Assembly (NCBI GenBank): GCA_964036045.1
Contig: OZ038379.1
Coordinates: 18,137,017-18,201,016 of the forward strand
Origin: Eutreptiella sp. 'Long Island Sound 2002'
Taxonomy: Eukaryota; Euglenozoa; Euglenophyceae; Eutreptiales; Eutreptiaceae
DNA length: 64,000 nt
Reading direction: 5' to 3'
The notes below the pieces were generated by a model. That model saw nothing but the letters and a program-made list of their open reading frames with translations, was not told the DNA's origin and made no database searches. This document shows, one piece after another, positions 1-13,800 of this stretch (position 1 is its first letter; every line of letters begins with the position of its first letter). The position numbers were made by a program, and so were the translations under genes.

Positions 1-3000
1 GCTGCTGAACCACCAGCGACAGTGACGCAGCGCTTTCAGCGCCACGCTCCAGCATCACCCATTCCATGCCCAAACCATGTCGGCATCGGTACTCCTCAGC
101 GATCAACTCGCCCCGCTGCAACGTCTCCTGCAGCTCCGTTTCAGATGCAGCGTGTTGCGCTCGCACCCGATCCAGCTCGTTGCGCTGCTCAGCATCGACC
201 ACCGCATGGTACTCACCCAGCTCCACACTGCTTCCCCTCTGGATCTCAAGCAAATCCAAATACTGCTCTTCGAGGATCCTGCAACGCGCAGTCCCTTCCT
301 CCTCAAGCAGCAACAGCTCCACCACCTGCTGCTCCTTCGCTTGCAGCGACTCCGCAGCTGCACCCGCATCCTCTGAATGCGCAACCATCACCGCCTGTAG
401 GCCACGGACCGCATCCACATGCTCGGTGTACTCGGCCTCCAGGATTTGCTGTCGCAATGCACGCTCCTCCGCAGCTAAGTCATTCAGCTCAAGCCTCTCC
501 TCAAGCTCAGCAACTCTCTGCCGCATATGCGCGGTCTCTTGCTCCCACTCCGCATGCTGTCGGTCCTTGTCGGCCAGCTGCATCCGTACCTCCGAGTACT
601 GGCTTTGTTGTGATTGCAGTGTCCCTTGTAGACTCAACAGTTGCTGCCGCAGCATGGCCTCCGTCATCACGCCAGACGCCATCGTCACATCAAAGAAGTC
701 GCTGCTCTCCGACTCCTCAATCTGCAGCCGCTCGCTGAGTTCACTGTTCCTCACGTCCCACAATTGTCGGTTGCTAACAACGGTCATGGCTGCTGCATCC
801 TCAAACGCAGAGGCAATCAGAACAGCTTGCTGGAAATCAGATGATGTTGCTGCCAACGCACGCCGCAGGCCAGACACGTTGCCCAACAGCCAGCTGTCAG
901 ACGCTGCAATCAGGTCAATCACCTCGCTGTGTTCATCTTCCATCAGCTGTTGCCGTCCTGCAAGCTCTGTGGATGTCAGGTCACTCAGCAGCTTGGCATA
1001 TCCAATCAGATCAACCCCATCCTGGATCTGCGCCATCTCCTGCTGCAGCCTTCGGTTCTCATCAACCGCTTCTGACAGCATCCTGTCCTTCTCAATCAGC
1101 ATTGATTCGTACGCAACAAATCGTTGCCCCTGCTCCTCACATCCCACCTGCATGCGTGCGTTCGCCTCAGACATCTCCAGCATCCGCGCCTGCTGCTCTG
1201 CTACCTGAGCGCTCGCAGCAACGGCTCGCTCTGTCTGCTCAGTAACCTGCTGTTGCAACACATCATGCTCCATCTGTTGCTGCTGAACCACCAGCGACAG
1301 TGACGCAGCGCTTTCAGCGCCACGCTCCAGCATCACCCATTCCATGCCCAAACCATGTCGGTATCGGTACTCCTCAGCGATCAACTCGCCCCGCTGCAAC
1401 GTCTCCTGCAGCTCCGTTTCAGATGCAGCGTGTTGCGCTCGCACCCGATCCAGCTCGTCGCGCTGCTCAGCATCGACCACCGCATGGTACTCACCCAGCT
1501 CCACACTGCTTCCCCTCTGGATCTCAAGCAAATCCAAATACTGCTCTTCGAGGATCCTGCAACGCGCAGTCCCTTCCTCCTCAAGCAGCAACAGCTCCAC
1601 CACCTGCTGCTCCTTCGCTTGCAGCGACTCCGCAGCTGCACCCGCATCCTCTGAATGCGCAACCGTCACCGCCTGTAGGCCACGGACCGCATCCACATGC
1701 TCGGTGTACTCGGCCTCCAGGATTTGCTGTCGCAATGCACACTCCTCCGCAGCTAAGTCATTCAGCTCAAGCCTCTCCTCAAGCTCAGCAACTCTCTGCC
1801 GCATATGCGCGGTCTCTTGCTCCCACTCCGCATGCTGTCGGTCCTTGTCGGCCAGCTGCATCCGTACCTCCGAGTATTGGCTTTGTTGTGATTGCAGTGT
1901 CCCTTGTAGACTCAACAGTTGCTGCCGCAGCATGGCCTCCGTCATCACGCCAGACGCCATCGTCACATCAAAGAAGTCGCTGCTCTCCGACTCCTCAATC
2001 TGCAGCCGCTCGCTGAGTTCACTGTTCCTCACGTCCCACAACTGCCGCTCCTGCGCAAGATTGGCGGCTGCCGCGTCCAATTGTGCAGAAGCAAGCTCAA
2101 CAGCCTGTTGATAGTCGGTGGATGCAGCCGACAACGCACTCCGCAGGCCAGACACGTTGCCCAACAGCCAGCTGTCAGACGCTGCAATCAGGTCAATCAC
2201 CTCGCTGTGTTCATCTTCCATCAGCTGTTGCCGCACTGCAAGCTCTGTGGATGTCAGGTCACTCAGCAGCTTGGCATATCCAATCAGGTCAACCCCATCC
2301 TGGATCTGCGCCATCTCCTGCTGCAGCCTTCGGTTCTCATCAACCGCTTCTGACAGCATCCTGTCCTTCTCAATCAGCATTGATTCGTACGCAACAAATC
2401 GTTGCCCCTGCTCCTCACATCCCACCTGCATGCGTGCGTTCGCCTCAGACATCTCCAGCATCCGCGCCTGCTGCTCTGCTACCTGAGCGCTCGCAGCAAC
2501 GGCTCGCTCTGTCTGCTCAGTAACCTGCTGTTGCAACACATCATGCTCCATCTGTTGCTGCTGAACCACCAGCGACAGTGACGCAGCGCTCTCAGCACCA
2601 CGCTCCAGCATCACCCATTCCATGCCCAAACCATGTCGGCATCGGTACTCCTCAGCGATCAACTCGCCCCGCTGCAGCGTCTCCTGCAGCTCCGTTTCAG
2701 ATGCAGCGTGTTGCGCTCGCACCCGATCCAGCTCGTCGCGCTGCTCAGCATCGACCACCGCATGGTACTCACCCAGCTCCACACTGCTTCCCCTCTGGAT
2801 CTCAAGCAAATCCAAATACTGCTCTTCGAGGATCCTGCAACGCGCAGTCCCTTCCTCCTCAAGCAGCAACAGCTCCACCACCTGCTGCTCCTTCGCTTGC
2901 AGCGACTCCGCAGCTGCACCCGCATCCTCTGAATGCGCAACCATCACCGCCTGTAGGCCACGGACCGCATCCACATGCTCGGTGTACTCGGCCTCCAGGA

Positions 3001-6000
3001 TTTGCTGTCGCAATGCACGCTCCTCCGCAGCTAAGTCATTCAGCTCAAGCCTCTCCTCAAGCTCAGCAACTCTCTGCCGCATATGCGCGGTCTCTTGCTC
3101 CCACTCCGCATGCTGTCGGTCCTTGTCGGCCAGCTGCATCCGCACCTCCGAGTACTGGCTTTGTTGTGATTGCAGTGTCCCTTGTAGACTCAACAGTTGC
3201 TGCCGCAGCATGGCCTCCGTCATCACGCCAGACGCCATCGTCACATCAAAGAAGTCGCTGCTCTCCGACTCCTCAATCTGCAGCCGCTCGCTGAGTTCAC
3301 TGTTCCTCACGTCCCACAATTGTCGGTTGCTAACAACGGTCATGGCTGCTGCATCCTCAAACGCAGAGGCAATCAGAACAGCTTGCTGGAAATCAGATGA
3401 TGTTGCTGCCAACGCACGCCGCAGGCCAGACACGTTGCCCAACAGCCAGCTGTCAGACGCTGCAATCAGGTCAATCACCTCGCTGTGTTCATCTTCCATC
3501 AGCTGTTGCCGTCCTGCAAGCTCTGTGGATGTCAGGTCACTCAGCAGCTTGGCATATCCAATCAGATCAACCCCATCCTGGATCTGCGCCATCTCCTGCT
3601 GCAGCCTTCGGTTCTCATCAACCGCTTCTGACAGCATCCTGTCCTTCTCAATCAGCATTGATTCGTACGCAACAAATCGTTGCCCCTGCTCCTCACATCC
3701 CACCTGCATGCGTGCGTTCGCCTCAGACATCTCCAGCATCCGCGCCTGCTGCTCTGCTACCTGAGCGCTCGCAGCAACGGCTCGCTCTGTCTGCTCAGTA
3801 ACCTGCTGTTGCAACACATCATGCTCCATCTGTTGCTGCTGAACCACCAGCGACAGTGACGCAGCGCTTTCAGCGCCACGCTCCAGCATCACCCATTCCA
3901 TGCCCAAACCATGTCGGTATCGGTACTCCTCAGCGATCAACTCGCCCCGCTGCAACGTCTCCTGCAGCTCCGTTTCAGATGCAGCGTGTTGCGCTCGCAC
4001 CCGATCCAGCTCGTCGCGCTGCTCAGCATCGACCACCGCATGGTACTCACCCAGCTCCACACTGCTTCCCCTCTGGATCTCAAGCAAATCCAAATACTGC
4101 TCTTCGAGGATCCTGCAACGCGCAGTCCCTTCCTCCTCAAGCAGCAACAGCTCCACCACCTGCTGCTCCTTCGCTTGCAGCGACTCCGCAGCTGCACCCG
4201 CATCCTCTGAATGCGCAACCATCACCGCCTGTAGGCCACGGACCGCATCCACATGCTCGGTGTACTCGGCCTCCAGGATTTGCTGTCGCAATGCACGCTC
4301 CTCCGCAGCTAAGTCATTCAGCTCAAGCCTCTCCTCAAGCTCAGCAACTCTCTGCCGCATATGCGCGGTCTCTTGCTCCCACTCCGCATGCTGTCGGTCC
4401 TTGTCGGCCAGCTGCATCCGTACCTCCGAGTACTGGCTTTGCTGTGATTGCAGTGTCCCTTGTAGACTCAACAGTTGCTGCCGCAGCATGGCCTCCGTCA
4501 TCACGCCAGACGCCATCGTCACATCAAAGAAGTCGCTGCTCTCCGACTCCTCAATCTGCAGCCGCTCGCTGAGTTCACTGTTCCTCACGTCCCACAATTG
4601 TCGGTTGCTAACAACGGTCATGGCTGCTGCATCCTCAAACGCAGAGGCAATCAGAACAGCTTGCTGGAAATCAGATGATGTCGCTGCCAACGCACGCCGC
4701 AGGCCAGACACGTTGCCCAACAGCCAGCTGTCAGACGCTGCAATCAGGTCAATCACCTCGCTGTGTTCATCTTCCATCAGCTGTTGCCGTCCTGCAAGCT
4801 CTGTGGATGTCAGGTCACTCAGCAGCTTGGCATATCCAATCAGGTCAACCCCATCCTGGATCTGCGCCATCTCCTGCTGCAGCCTTCGGTTCTCATCAAC
4901 CGCTTCTGACAGCATCCTGTCCTTCTCAATCAGCATTGATTCGTACGCAACAAATCGTTGCCCCTGCTCCTCACATCCCACCTGCATGCGTGCGTTCGCC
5001 TCAGACATCTCCAGCATCCGCGCCTGCTGCTCTGCTACCTGAGCGCTCGCAGCAACGGCTCGCTCTGTCTGCTCAGTAACCTGCTGTTGCAACACATCAT
5101 GCTCCATCTGTTGCTGCTGAACCACCAGCGACAGTGACGCAGCGCTTTCAGCGCCACGCTCCAGCATCACCCATTCCATGCCCAAACCATGTCGGTATCG
5201 GTACTCCTCAGCGATCAACTCGCCCCGCTGCAACGTCTCCTGCAGCTCCGTTTCAGATGCAGCGTGTTGCGCTCGCACCCGATCCAGCTCGTCGCGCTGC
5301 TCAGCATCGACCACCGCATGGTACTCACCCAGCTCCACACTGCTTCCCCTCTGGATCTCAAGCAAATCCAAATACTGCTCTTCGAGGATCCTGCAACGCG
5401 CAGTCCCTTCCTCCTCAAGCAGCAACAGCTCCACCACCTGCTGCTCCTTCGCTTGCAGCGACTCCGCAGCTGCACCCGCATCCTCTGAATGCGCAACCAT
5501 CACCGCCTGTAGGCCACGGACCGCATCCACATGCTCGGTGTACTCGGCCTCCAGGATTTGCTGTCGCAATGCACACTCCTCCGCAGCTAAGTCATTCAGC
5601 TCAAGCCTCTCCTCAAGCTCAGCAACTCTCTGCCGCATATGCGCGGTCTCTTGCTCCCACTCCGCATGCTGTCGGTCCTTGTCGGCCAGCTGCATCCGTA
5701 CCTCCGAGTACTGGCTTTGTTGTGATTGCAGTGTCCCTTGTAGACTCAACAGTTGCTGCCGCAGCATGGCCTCCGTCATCACGCCAGACGCCATCGTCAC
5801 ATCAAAGAAGTCGCTGCTCTCCGACTCCTCAATCTGCAGCCGCTCGCTGAGTTCACTGTTCCTCACGTCCCACAATTGTCGGTTGCTAACAACGGTCATG
5901 GCTGCTGCATCCTCAAACGCAGAGGCAATCAGAATAGCTTGCTGGAAATCAGATGATGTTGCTGCCAACGCACGCCGCAGGCCAGACACGTTGCCCAACA

Positions 6001-9000
6001 GCCAGCTGTCAGACGCTGCAATCAGGTCAATCACCTCGCTGTGTTCATCTTCCATCAGCTGTTGCCGTCCTGCAAGCTCTGTGGATGTCAGGTCACTCAG
6101 CAGCTTGGCATATCCAACCAGATCCACCCCATCCTGGATCTGCGCCATCTCCTGCTGCAGCCTTCGGTTCTCATCAACCGCTTCTGACAGCATCCTGTCC
6201 TTCTCAATCAGCATTGATTCGTACGCAACAAATCGTTGCCCCTGCTCCTCACATCCCACCTGCATGCGTGCGTTCGACTCAGACATCTCCAGCATCCGCG
6301 CCTGCTGCTCTGCTACCTGAGCGCTCGCAGCAACGGCTCGCTCTGTCTGCTCAGTAACCTGCTGTTGCAACACATCATGCTCCATCTGTTGCTGCTGAAC
6401 CACCAGCGACAGTGACGCAGCGCTTTCAGCGCCACGCTCCAGCATCACCCATTCCATGCCCAAACCATGTCGGTATCGGTACTCCTCAGCGATCAACTCG
6501 CCCCGCTGCAACGTCTCCTGCAGCTCCGTTTCAGATGCAGCGTGTTGCACTCGCACCCGATCCAGCTCGTCGCGCTGCTCAGCATCGACCACCGCATGGT
6601 ACTCACCCAGCTCCACACTGCTTCCCCTCTGGATCTCAAGCAAATCCAAATACTGCTCTTCGAGGATCCTGCAACGCGCAGTCCCTTCCTCCTCAAGCAG
6701 CAACAGCTCCACCACCTGCTGCTCCTTCGCTTGCAGCGACTCCGCAGCTGCACCCGCATCCTCTGAATGCGCAACCATCACCGCCTGTAGGCCACGGACC
6801 GCATCCACATGCTCGGTGTACTCGGCCTCCAGGATTTGCTGTCGCAATGCACACTCCTCCGCAGCTAAGTCATTCAGCTCAAGCCTCTCCTCAAGCTCAG
6901 CAACTCTCTGCCGCATATGCGCGGTCTCTTGCTCCCACTCCGCATGCTGTCGGTCCTTGTCGGCCAGCTGCATCCGTACCTCCGAGTACTGGCTTTGTTG
7001 TGATTGCAGTGTCCCTTGTAGACTCAACAGTTGCTGCCGCAGCATGGCCTCCGTCATCACGCCAGACGCCATCGTCACATCAAAGAAGTCGCTGCTCTCC
7101 GACTCCTCAATCTGCAGCCGCTCGCTGAGTTCACTGTTCCTCACGTCCCACAATTGTCGGTTGCTAACAACGGTCATGGCTGCTGCATCCTCAAACGCAG
7201 AGGCAATCAGAATAGCTTGCTGGAAATCAGATGATGTTGCTGCCAACGCACGCCGCAGGCCAGACACGTTGCCCAACAGCCAGCTGTCAGACGCTGCAAT
7301 CAGGTCAATCACCTCGCTGTGTTCATCTTCCATCAGCTGTTGCCGTCCTGCAAGCTCTGTGGATGTCAGGTCACTCAGCAGCTTGGCATATCCAATCAGA
7401 TCAACTGCATCCTGGATCTGCGCCATCTCCTGCTGCAGCCTTCGGTTCTCATCAACCGCTTCTGACAGCATCCTGTCCTTCTCAATCAGCATTGATTCGT
7501 ACGCAACAAATCGTTGCCCCTGCTCCTCACATCCCACCTGCATGCGTGCGTTCGACTCAGACATCTCCAGCATCCGCGCCTGCTGCTCTGCTACCTGAGC
7601 GCTCGCAGCAACGGCTCGCTCTGTCTGCTCAGTAACCTGCTGTTGCAACACATCATGCTCCATCTGTTGCTGCTGAACCACCAGCGACAGTGACGCAGCG
7701 CTTTCAGCGCCACGCTCCAGCATCACCCATTCCATGCCCAAACCATGTCGGTATCGGTACTCCTCAGCGATCAACTCGCCCCGCTGCAACGTCTCCTGCA
7801 GCTCCGTTTCAGATGCAGCGTGTTGCACTCGCACCCGATCCAGCTCGTCGCGCTGCTCAGCATCGACCACCGCATGGTACTCACCCAGCTCTACACTGCT
7901 TCCCCTCTGGATCTCAAGCAAATCCAAATACTGCTCTTCGAGGATCCTGCAACGCGCAGTCCCTTCCTCCTCAAGCAGCAACAGCTCCACCACCTGCTGC
8001 TCCTTCGCTTGCAGCGACTCCGCAGCTGCACCCGCATCCTCTGAATGCGCAACCATCACCGCCTGTAGGCCACGGACCGCATCCACATGCTCGGTGTACT
8101 CGGCCTCCAGGATTTGCTGTCGCAATGCACGCTCCTCCGCAGCTAAGTCATTCAGCTCAAGCCTCTCCTCAAGCTCAGCAACTCTCTGCCGCATATGCGC
8201 GGTCTCTTGCTCCCACTCCGCATGCTGTCGGTCCTTGTCGGCCAGCTGCATCCGTACCTCCGAGTACTGGCTTTGTTGTGATTGCAGTGTCCCTTGTAGA
8301 CTCAACAGTTGCTGCCGCAGCATGGCCTCCGTCATCACGCCAGACGCCATCGTCACATCAAAGAAGTCGCTGCTCTCCGACTCCTCAATCTGCAGCCGCT
8401 CGCTGAGTTCACTGTTCCTCACGTCCCACAATTGTCGGTTGCTAACAACGGTCATGGCTGCTGCATCCTCAAACGCAGAGGCAATCAGAATAGCTTGCTG
8501 GAAATCAGATGATGTTGCTGCCAACGCACGCCGCAGGCCAGACACGTTGCCCAACAGCCAGCTGTCAGACGCTGCAATCAGGTCAATCACCTCGCTGTGT
8601 TCATCTTCCATCAGCTGTTGCCGCACCGCAAGCTCTGTGGATGTCAGGTCACTCAGCAGCTTGGCATATCCAACCAGATCCACCCCATCCTGGATCTGCG
8701 CCATCTCCTGCTGCAGCCTTCGGTTCTCATCAACCGCTTCTGACAGCATCCTGTCCTTCTCAATCAGCATTGATTCGTACGCAACAAATCGTTGCCCCTG
8801 CTCCTCACATCCCACCTGCATGCGTGCGTTCGACTCAGACATCTCCAGCATCCGCGCCTGCTGCTCTGCTACCTGAGCGCTCGCAGCAACGGCTCGCTCT
8901 GTCTGCTCAGTAACCTGCTGTTGCAACACATCATGCTCCATCTGTTGCTGCTGAACCACCAGCGACAGTGACGCAGCGCTTTCAGCGCCACGCTCCAGCA

Positions 9001-12000
9001 TCACCCATTCCATGCCCAAACCATGTCGGTATCGGTACTCCTCAGCGATCAACTCGCCCCGCTGCAACGTCTCCTGCAGCTCCGTTTCAGATGCAGCGTG
9101 TTGCGCTCGCACCCGATCCGGCTCGTCGCGCTGCTCAGCATCGACCACCGCATGGTACTCACCCAGCTCCACACTGCTTCCCCTCTGGATCTCAAGCAAA
9201 TCCAAATACTGCTCTTCGAGGATCCTGCAACGCGCAGTCCCTTCCTCCTCAAGCAGCAACAGCTCCACCACCTGCTGCTCCTTCGCTTGCAGCGACTCCG
9301 CAGCTGCACCCGCATCCTCTGAATGCGCAACCATCACCGCCTGTAGGCCACGGACCGCATCCACATGCTCGGTGTACTCGGCCTCCAGGATTTGCTGTCG
9401 CAATGCACGCTCCTCCGCAGCTAAGTCATTCAGCTCAAGCCTCTCCTCAAGCTCAGCAACTCTCTGCCGCATATGCGCGGTCTCTTGCTCCCACTCCGCA
9501 TGCTGTCGGTCCTTGTCGGCCAGCTGCATCCGTACCTCCGAGTACTGGCTTTGTTGTGATTGCAGTGTCCCTTGTAGACTCAACAGTTGCTGCCGCAGCA
9601 TGGCCTCCGTCATCACGCCAGACGCCATCGTCACATCAAAGAAGTCGCTGCTCTCCGACTCCTCAATCTGCAGCCGCTCGCTGAGTTCACTGTTCCTCAC
9701 GTCCCACAATTGTCGGTTGCTAACAACGGTCATGGCTGCTGCATCCTCAAACGCAGAGGCAATCAGAATAGCTTGCTGGAAATCAGATGATGTTGCTGCC
9801 AACGCACGCCGCAGGCCAGACACGTTGCCCAACAGCCAGCTGTCAGACGCTGCAATCAGGTCAATCACCTCGCTGTGTTCATCTTCCATCAGCTGTTGCC
9901 GTCCTGCAAGCTCTGTGGATGTCAGGTCACTCAGCAGCTTGGCATATCCAACCAGATCCACCCCATCCTGGATCTGCGCCATCTCCTGCTGCAGCCTTCG
10001 GTTCTCATCAACCGCTTCTGACAGCATCCTGTCCTTCTCAATCAGCATTGATTCGTACGCAACAAATCGTTGCCCCTGCTCCTCACATCCCACCTGCATG
10101 CGTGCGTTCGACTCAGACATCTCCAGCATCCGCGCCTGCTGCTCTGCTACCTGAGCGCTCGCAGCAACGGCTCGCTCTGTCTGCTCAGTAACCTGCTGTT
10201 GCAACACATCATGCTCCATCTGTTGCTGCTGAACCACCAGCGACAGTGACGCAGCGCTTTCAGCGCCACGCTCCAGCATCACCCATTCCATGCCCAAACC
10301 ATGTCGGTATCGGTACTCCTCAGCGATCAACTCGCCCCGCTGCAACGTCTCCTGCAGCTCCGTTTCAGATGCAGCGTGTTGCACTCGCACCCGATCCAGC
10401 TCGTCGCGCTGCTCAGCATCGACCACCGCATGGTACTCACCCAGCTCCACACTGCTTCCCCTCTGGATCTCAAGCAAATCCAAATACTGCTCTTCGAGGA
10501 TCCTGCAACGCGCAGTCCCTTCCTCCTCAAGCAGCAACAGCTCCACCACCTGCTGCTCCTTCGCTTGCAGCGACTCCGCAGCTGCACCCGCATCCTCTGA
10601 ATGCGCAACCATCACCGCCTGTAGGCCACGGACCGCATCCACATGCTCGGTGTACTCGGCCTCCAGGATTTGCTGTCGCAATGCACACTCCTCCGCAGCT
10701 AAGTCATTCAGCTCAAGCCTCTCCTCAAGCTCAGCAACTCTCTGCCGCATATGCGCGGTCTCTTGCTCCCACTCCGCATGCTGTCGGTCCTTGTCGGCCA
10801 GCTGCATCCGTACCTCCGAGTACTGGCTTTGTTGTGATTGCAGTGTCCCTTGTAGACTCAACAGTTGCTGCCGCAGCATGGCCTCCGTCATCACGCCAGA
10901 CGCCATCGTCACATCAAAGAAGTCGCTGCTCTCCGACTCCTCAATCTGCAGCCGCTCGCTGAGTTCACTGTTCCTCACGTCCCACAATTGTCGGTTGCTA
11001 ACAACGGTCATGGCTGCTGCATCCTCAAACGCAGAGGCAATCAGAATAGCTTGCTGGAAATCAGATGATGTTGCTGCCAACGCACGCCGCAGGCCAGACA
11101 CGTTGCCCAACAGCCAGCTGTCAGACGCTGCAATCAGGTCAATCACCTCGCTGTGTTCATCTTCCATCAGCTGTTGCCGTCCTGCAAGCTCTGTGGATGT
11201 CAGGTCACTCAGCAGCTTGGCATATCCAATCAGATCAACTGCATCCTGGATCTGCGCCATCTCCTGCTGCAGCCTTCGGTTCTCATCAACCGCTTCTGAC
11301 AGCATCCTGTCCTTCTCAATCAGCATTGATTCGTACGCAACAAATCGTTGCCCCTGCTCCTCACATCCCACCTGCATGCGTGCGTTCGACTCAGACATCT
11401 CCAGCATCCGCGCCTGCTGCTCTGCTACCTGAGCGCTCGCAGCAACGGCTCGCTCTGTCTGCTCAGTAACCTGCTGTTGCAACACATCATGCTCCATCTG
11501 TTGCTGCTGAACCACCAGCGACAGTGACGCAGCGCTTTCAGCGCCACGCTCCAGCATCACCCATTCCATGCCCAAACCATGTCGGTATCGGTACTCCTCA
11601 GCGATCAACTCGCCCCGCTGCAACGTCTCCTGCAGCTCCGTTTCAGATGCAGCGTGTTGCACTCGCACCCGATCCAGCTCGTCGCGCTGCTCAGCATCGA
11701 CCACCGCATGGTACTCACCCAGCTCTACACTGCTTCCCCTCTGGATCTCAAGCAAATCCAAATACTGCTCTTCGAGGATCCTGCAACGCGCAGTCCCTTC
11801 CTCCTCAAGCAGCAACAGCTCCACCACCTGCTGCTCCTTCGCTTGCAGCGACTCCGCAGCTGCACCCGCATCCTCTGAATGCGCAACCATCACCGCCTGT
11901 AGGCCACGGACCGCATCCACATGCTCGGTGTACTCGGCCTCCAGGATTTGCTGTCGCAATGCACGCTCCTCCGCAGCTAAGTCATTCAGCTCAAGCCTCT

Positions 12001-13800
12001 CCTCAAGCTCAGCAACTCTCTGCCGCATATGCGCGGTCTCTTGCTCCCACTCCGCATGCTGTCGGTCCTTGTCGGCCAGCTGCATCCGTACCTCCGAGTA
12101 CTGGCTTTGTTGTGATTGCAGTGTCCCTTGTAGACTCAACAGTTGCTGCCGCAGCATGGCCTCCGTCATCACGCCAGACGCCATCGTCACATCAAAGAAG
12201 TCGCTGCTCTCCGACTCCTCAATCTGCAGCCGCTCGCTGAGTTCACTGTTCCTCACGTCCCACAATTGTCGGTTGCTAACAACGGTCATGGCTGCTGCAT
12301 CCTCAAACGCAGAGGCAATCAGAATAGCTTGCTGGAAATCAGATGATGTTGCTGCCAACGCACGCCGCAGGCCAGACACGTTGCCCAACAGCCAGCTGTC
12401 AGACGCTGCAATCAGGTCAATCACCTCGCTGTGTTCATCTTCCATCAGCTGTTGCCGCACCGCAAGCTCTGTGGATGTCAGGTCACTCAGCAGCTTGGCA
12501 TATCCAACCAGATCCACCCCATCCTGGATCTGCGCCATCTCCTGCTGCAGCCTTCGGTTCTCATCAACCGCTTCTGACAGCATCCTGTCCTTCTCAATCA
12601 GCATTGATTCGTACGCAACAAATCGTTGCCCCTGCTCCTCACATCCCACCTGCATGCGTGCGTTCGACTCAGACATCTCCAGCATCCGCGCCTGCTGCTC
12701 TGCTACCTGAGCGCTCGCAGCAACGGCTCGCTCTGTCTGCTCAGTAACCTGCTGTTGCAACACATCATGCTCCATCTGTTGCTGCTGAACCACCAGCGAC
12801 AGTGACGCAGCGCTTTCAGCGCCACGCTCCAGCATCACCCATTCCATGCCCAAACCATGTCGGTATCGGTACTCCTCAGCGATCAACTCGCCCCGCTGCA
12901 ACGTCTCCTGCAGCTCCGTTTCAGATGCAGCGTGTTGCGCTCGCACCCGATCCGGCTCGTCGCGCTGCTCAGCATCGACCACCGCATGGTACTCACCCAG
13001 CTCCACACTGCTTCCCCTCTGGATCTCAAGCAAATCCAAATACTGCTCTTCGAGGATCCTGCAACGCGCAGTCCCTTCCTCCTCAAGCAGCAACAGCTCC
13101 ACCACCTGCTGCTCCTTCGCTTGCAGCGACTCCGCAGCTGCACCCGCATCCTCTGAATGCGCAACCATCACCGCCTGTAGGCCACGGACCGCATCCACAT
13201 GCTCGGTGTACTCGGCCTCCAGGATTTGCTGTCGCAATGCACGCTCCTCCGCAGCTAAGTCATTCAGCTCAAGCCTCTCCTCAAGCTCAGCAACTCTCTG
13301 CCGCATATGCGCGGTCTCTTGCTCCCACTCCGCATGCTGTCGGTCCTTGTCGGCCAGCTGCATCCGTACCTCCGAGTACTGGCTTTGTTGTGATTGCAGT
13401 GTCCCTTGTAGACTCAACAGTTGCTGCCGCAGCATGGCCTCCGTCATCACGCCAGACGCCATCGTCACATCAAAGAAGTCGCTGCTCTCCGACTCCTCAA
13501 TCTGCAGCCGCTCGCTGAGTTCACTGTTCCTCACGTCCCACAATTGTCGGTTGCTAACAACGGTCATGGCTGCTGCATCCTCAAACGCAGAGGCAATCAG
13601 AACAGCTTGCTGGAAATCAGATGATGTCGCTGCCAACGCACGCCGCAGGCCAGACACGTTGCCCAACAGCCAGCTGTCAGACGCTGCAATCAGGTCAATC
13701 ACCTCGCTGTGTTCATCTTCCATCAGCTGTTGCCGCACCGCAAGCTCTGTGGATGTCAGGTCACTCAGCAGCTTGGCATATCCAATCACGTCAACCCCAT
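1..13800 (-). repeat. Array A: 1,278-bp (426-aa) coding tandem repeat, about 10.8 copies
   Basis: The same anchor recurs at 22, 1300, 2578, 3856, 5134, 6412, 7690, 8968, 10246, 11524 and 12802, always 1,278 bp apart (426 codons). Copies differ at only a few positions each, mostly single bases. On the minus strand the unit reads as coiled coil with landmarks QQQQMEHDVLQQQVTEQTER, LIEKDRMLSEAVDENRRLQQ, NRQLWDVRNSELSERLQ, EWEQETAHMRQRVAELEERL, LLLLEEEGTARCRILEEQYL and EWVMLERGAESAASL. The array runs off the left edge, so total copy number is unknown. On the right it decays after about 13,790. Confidence 0.97.
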
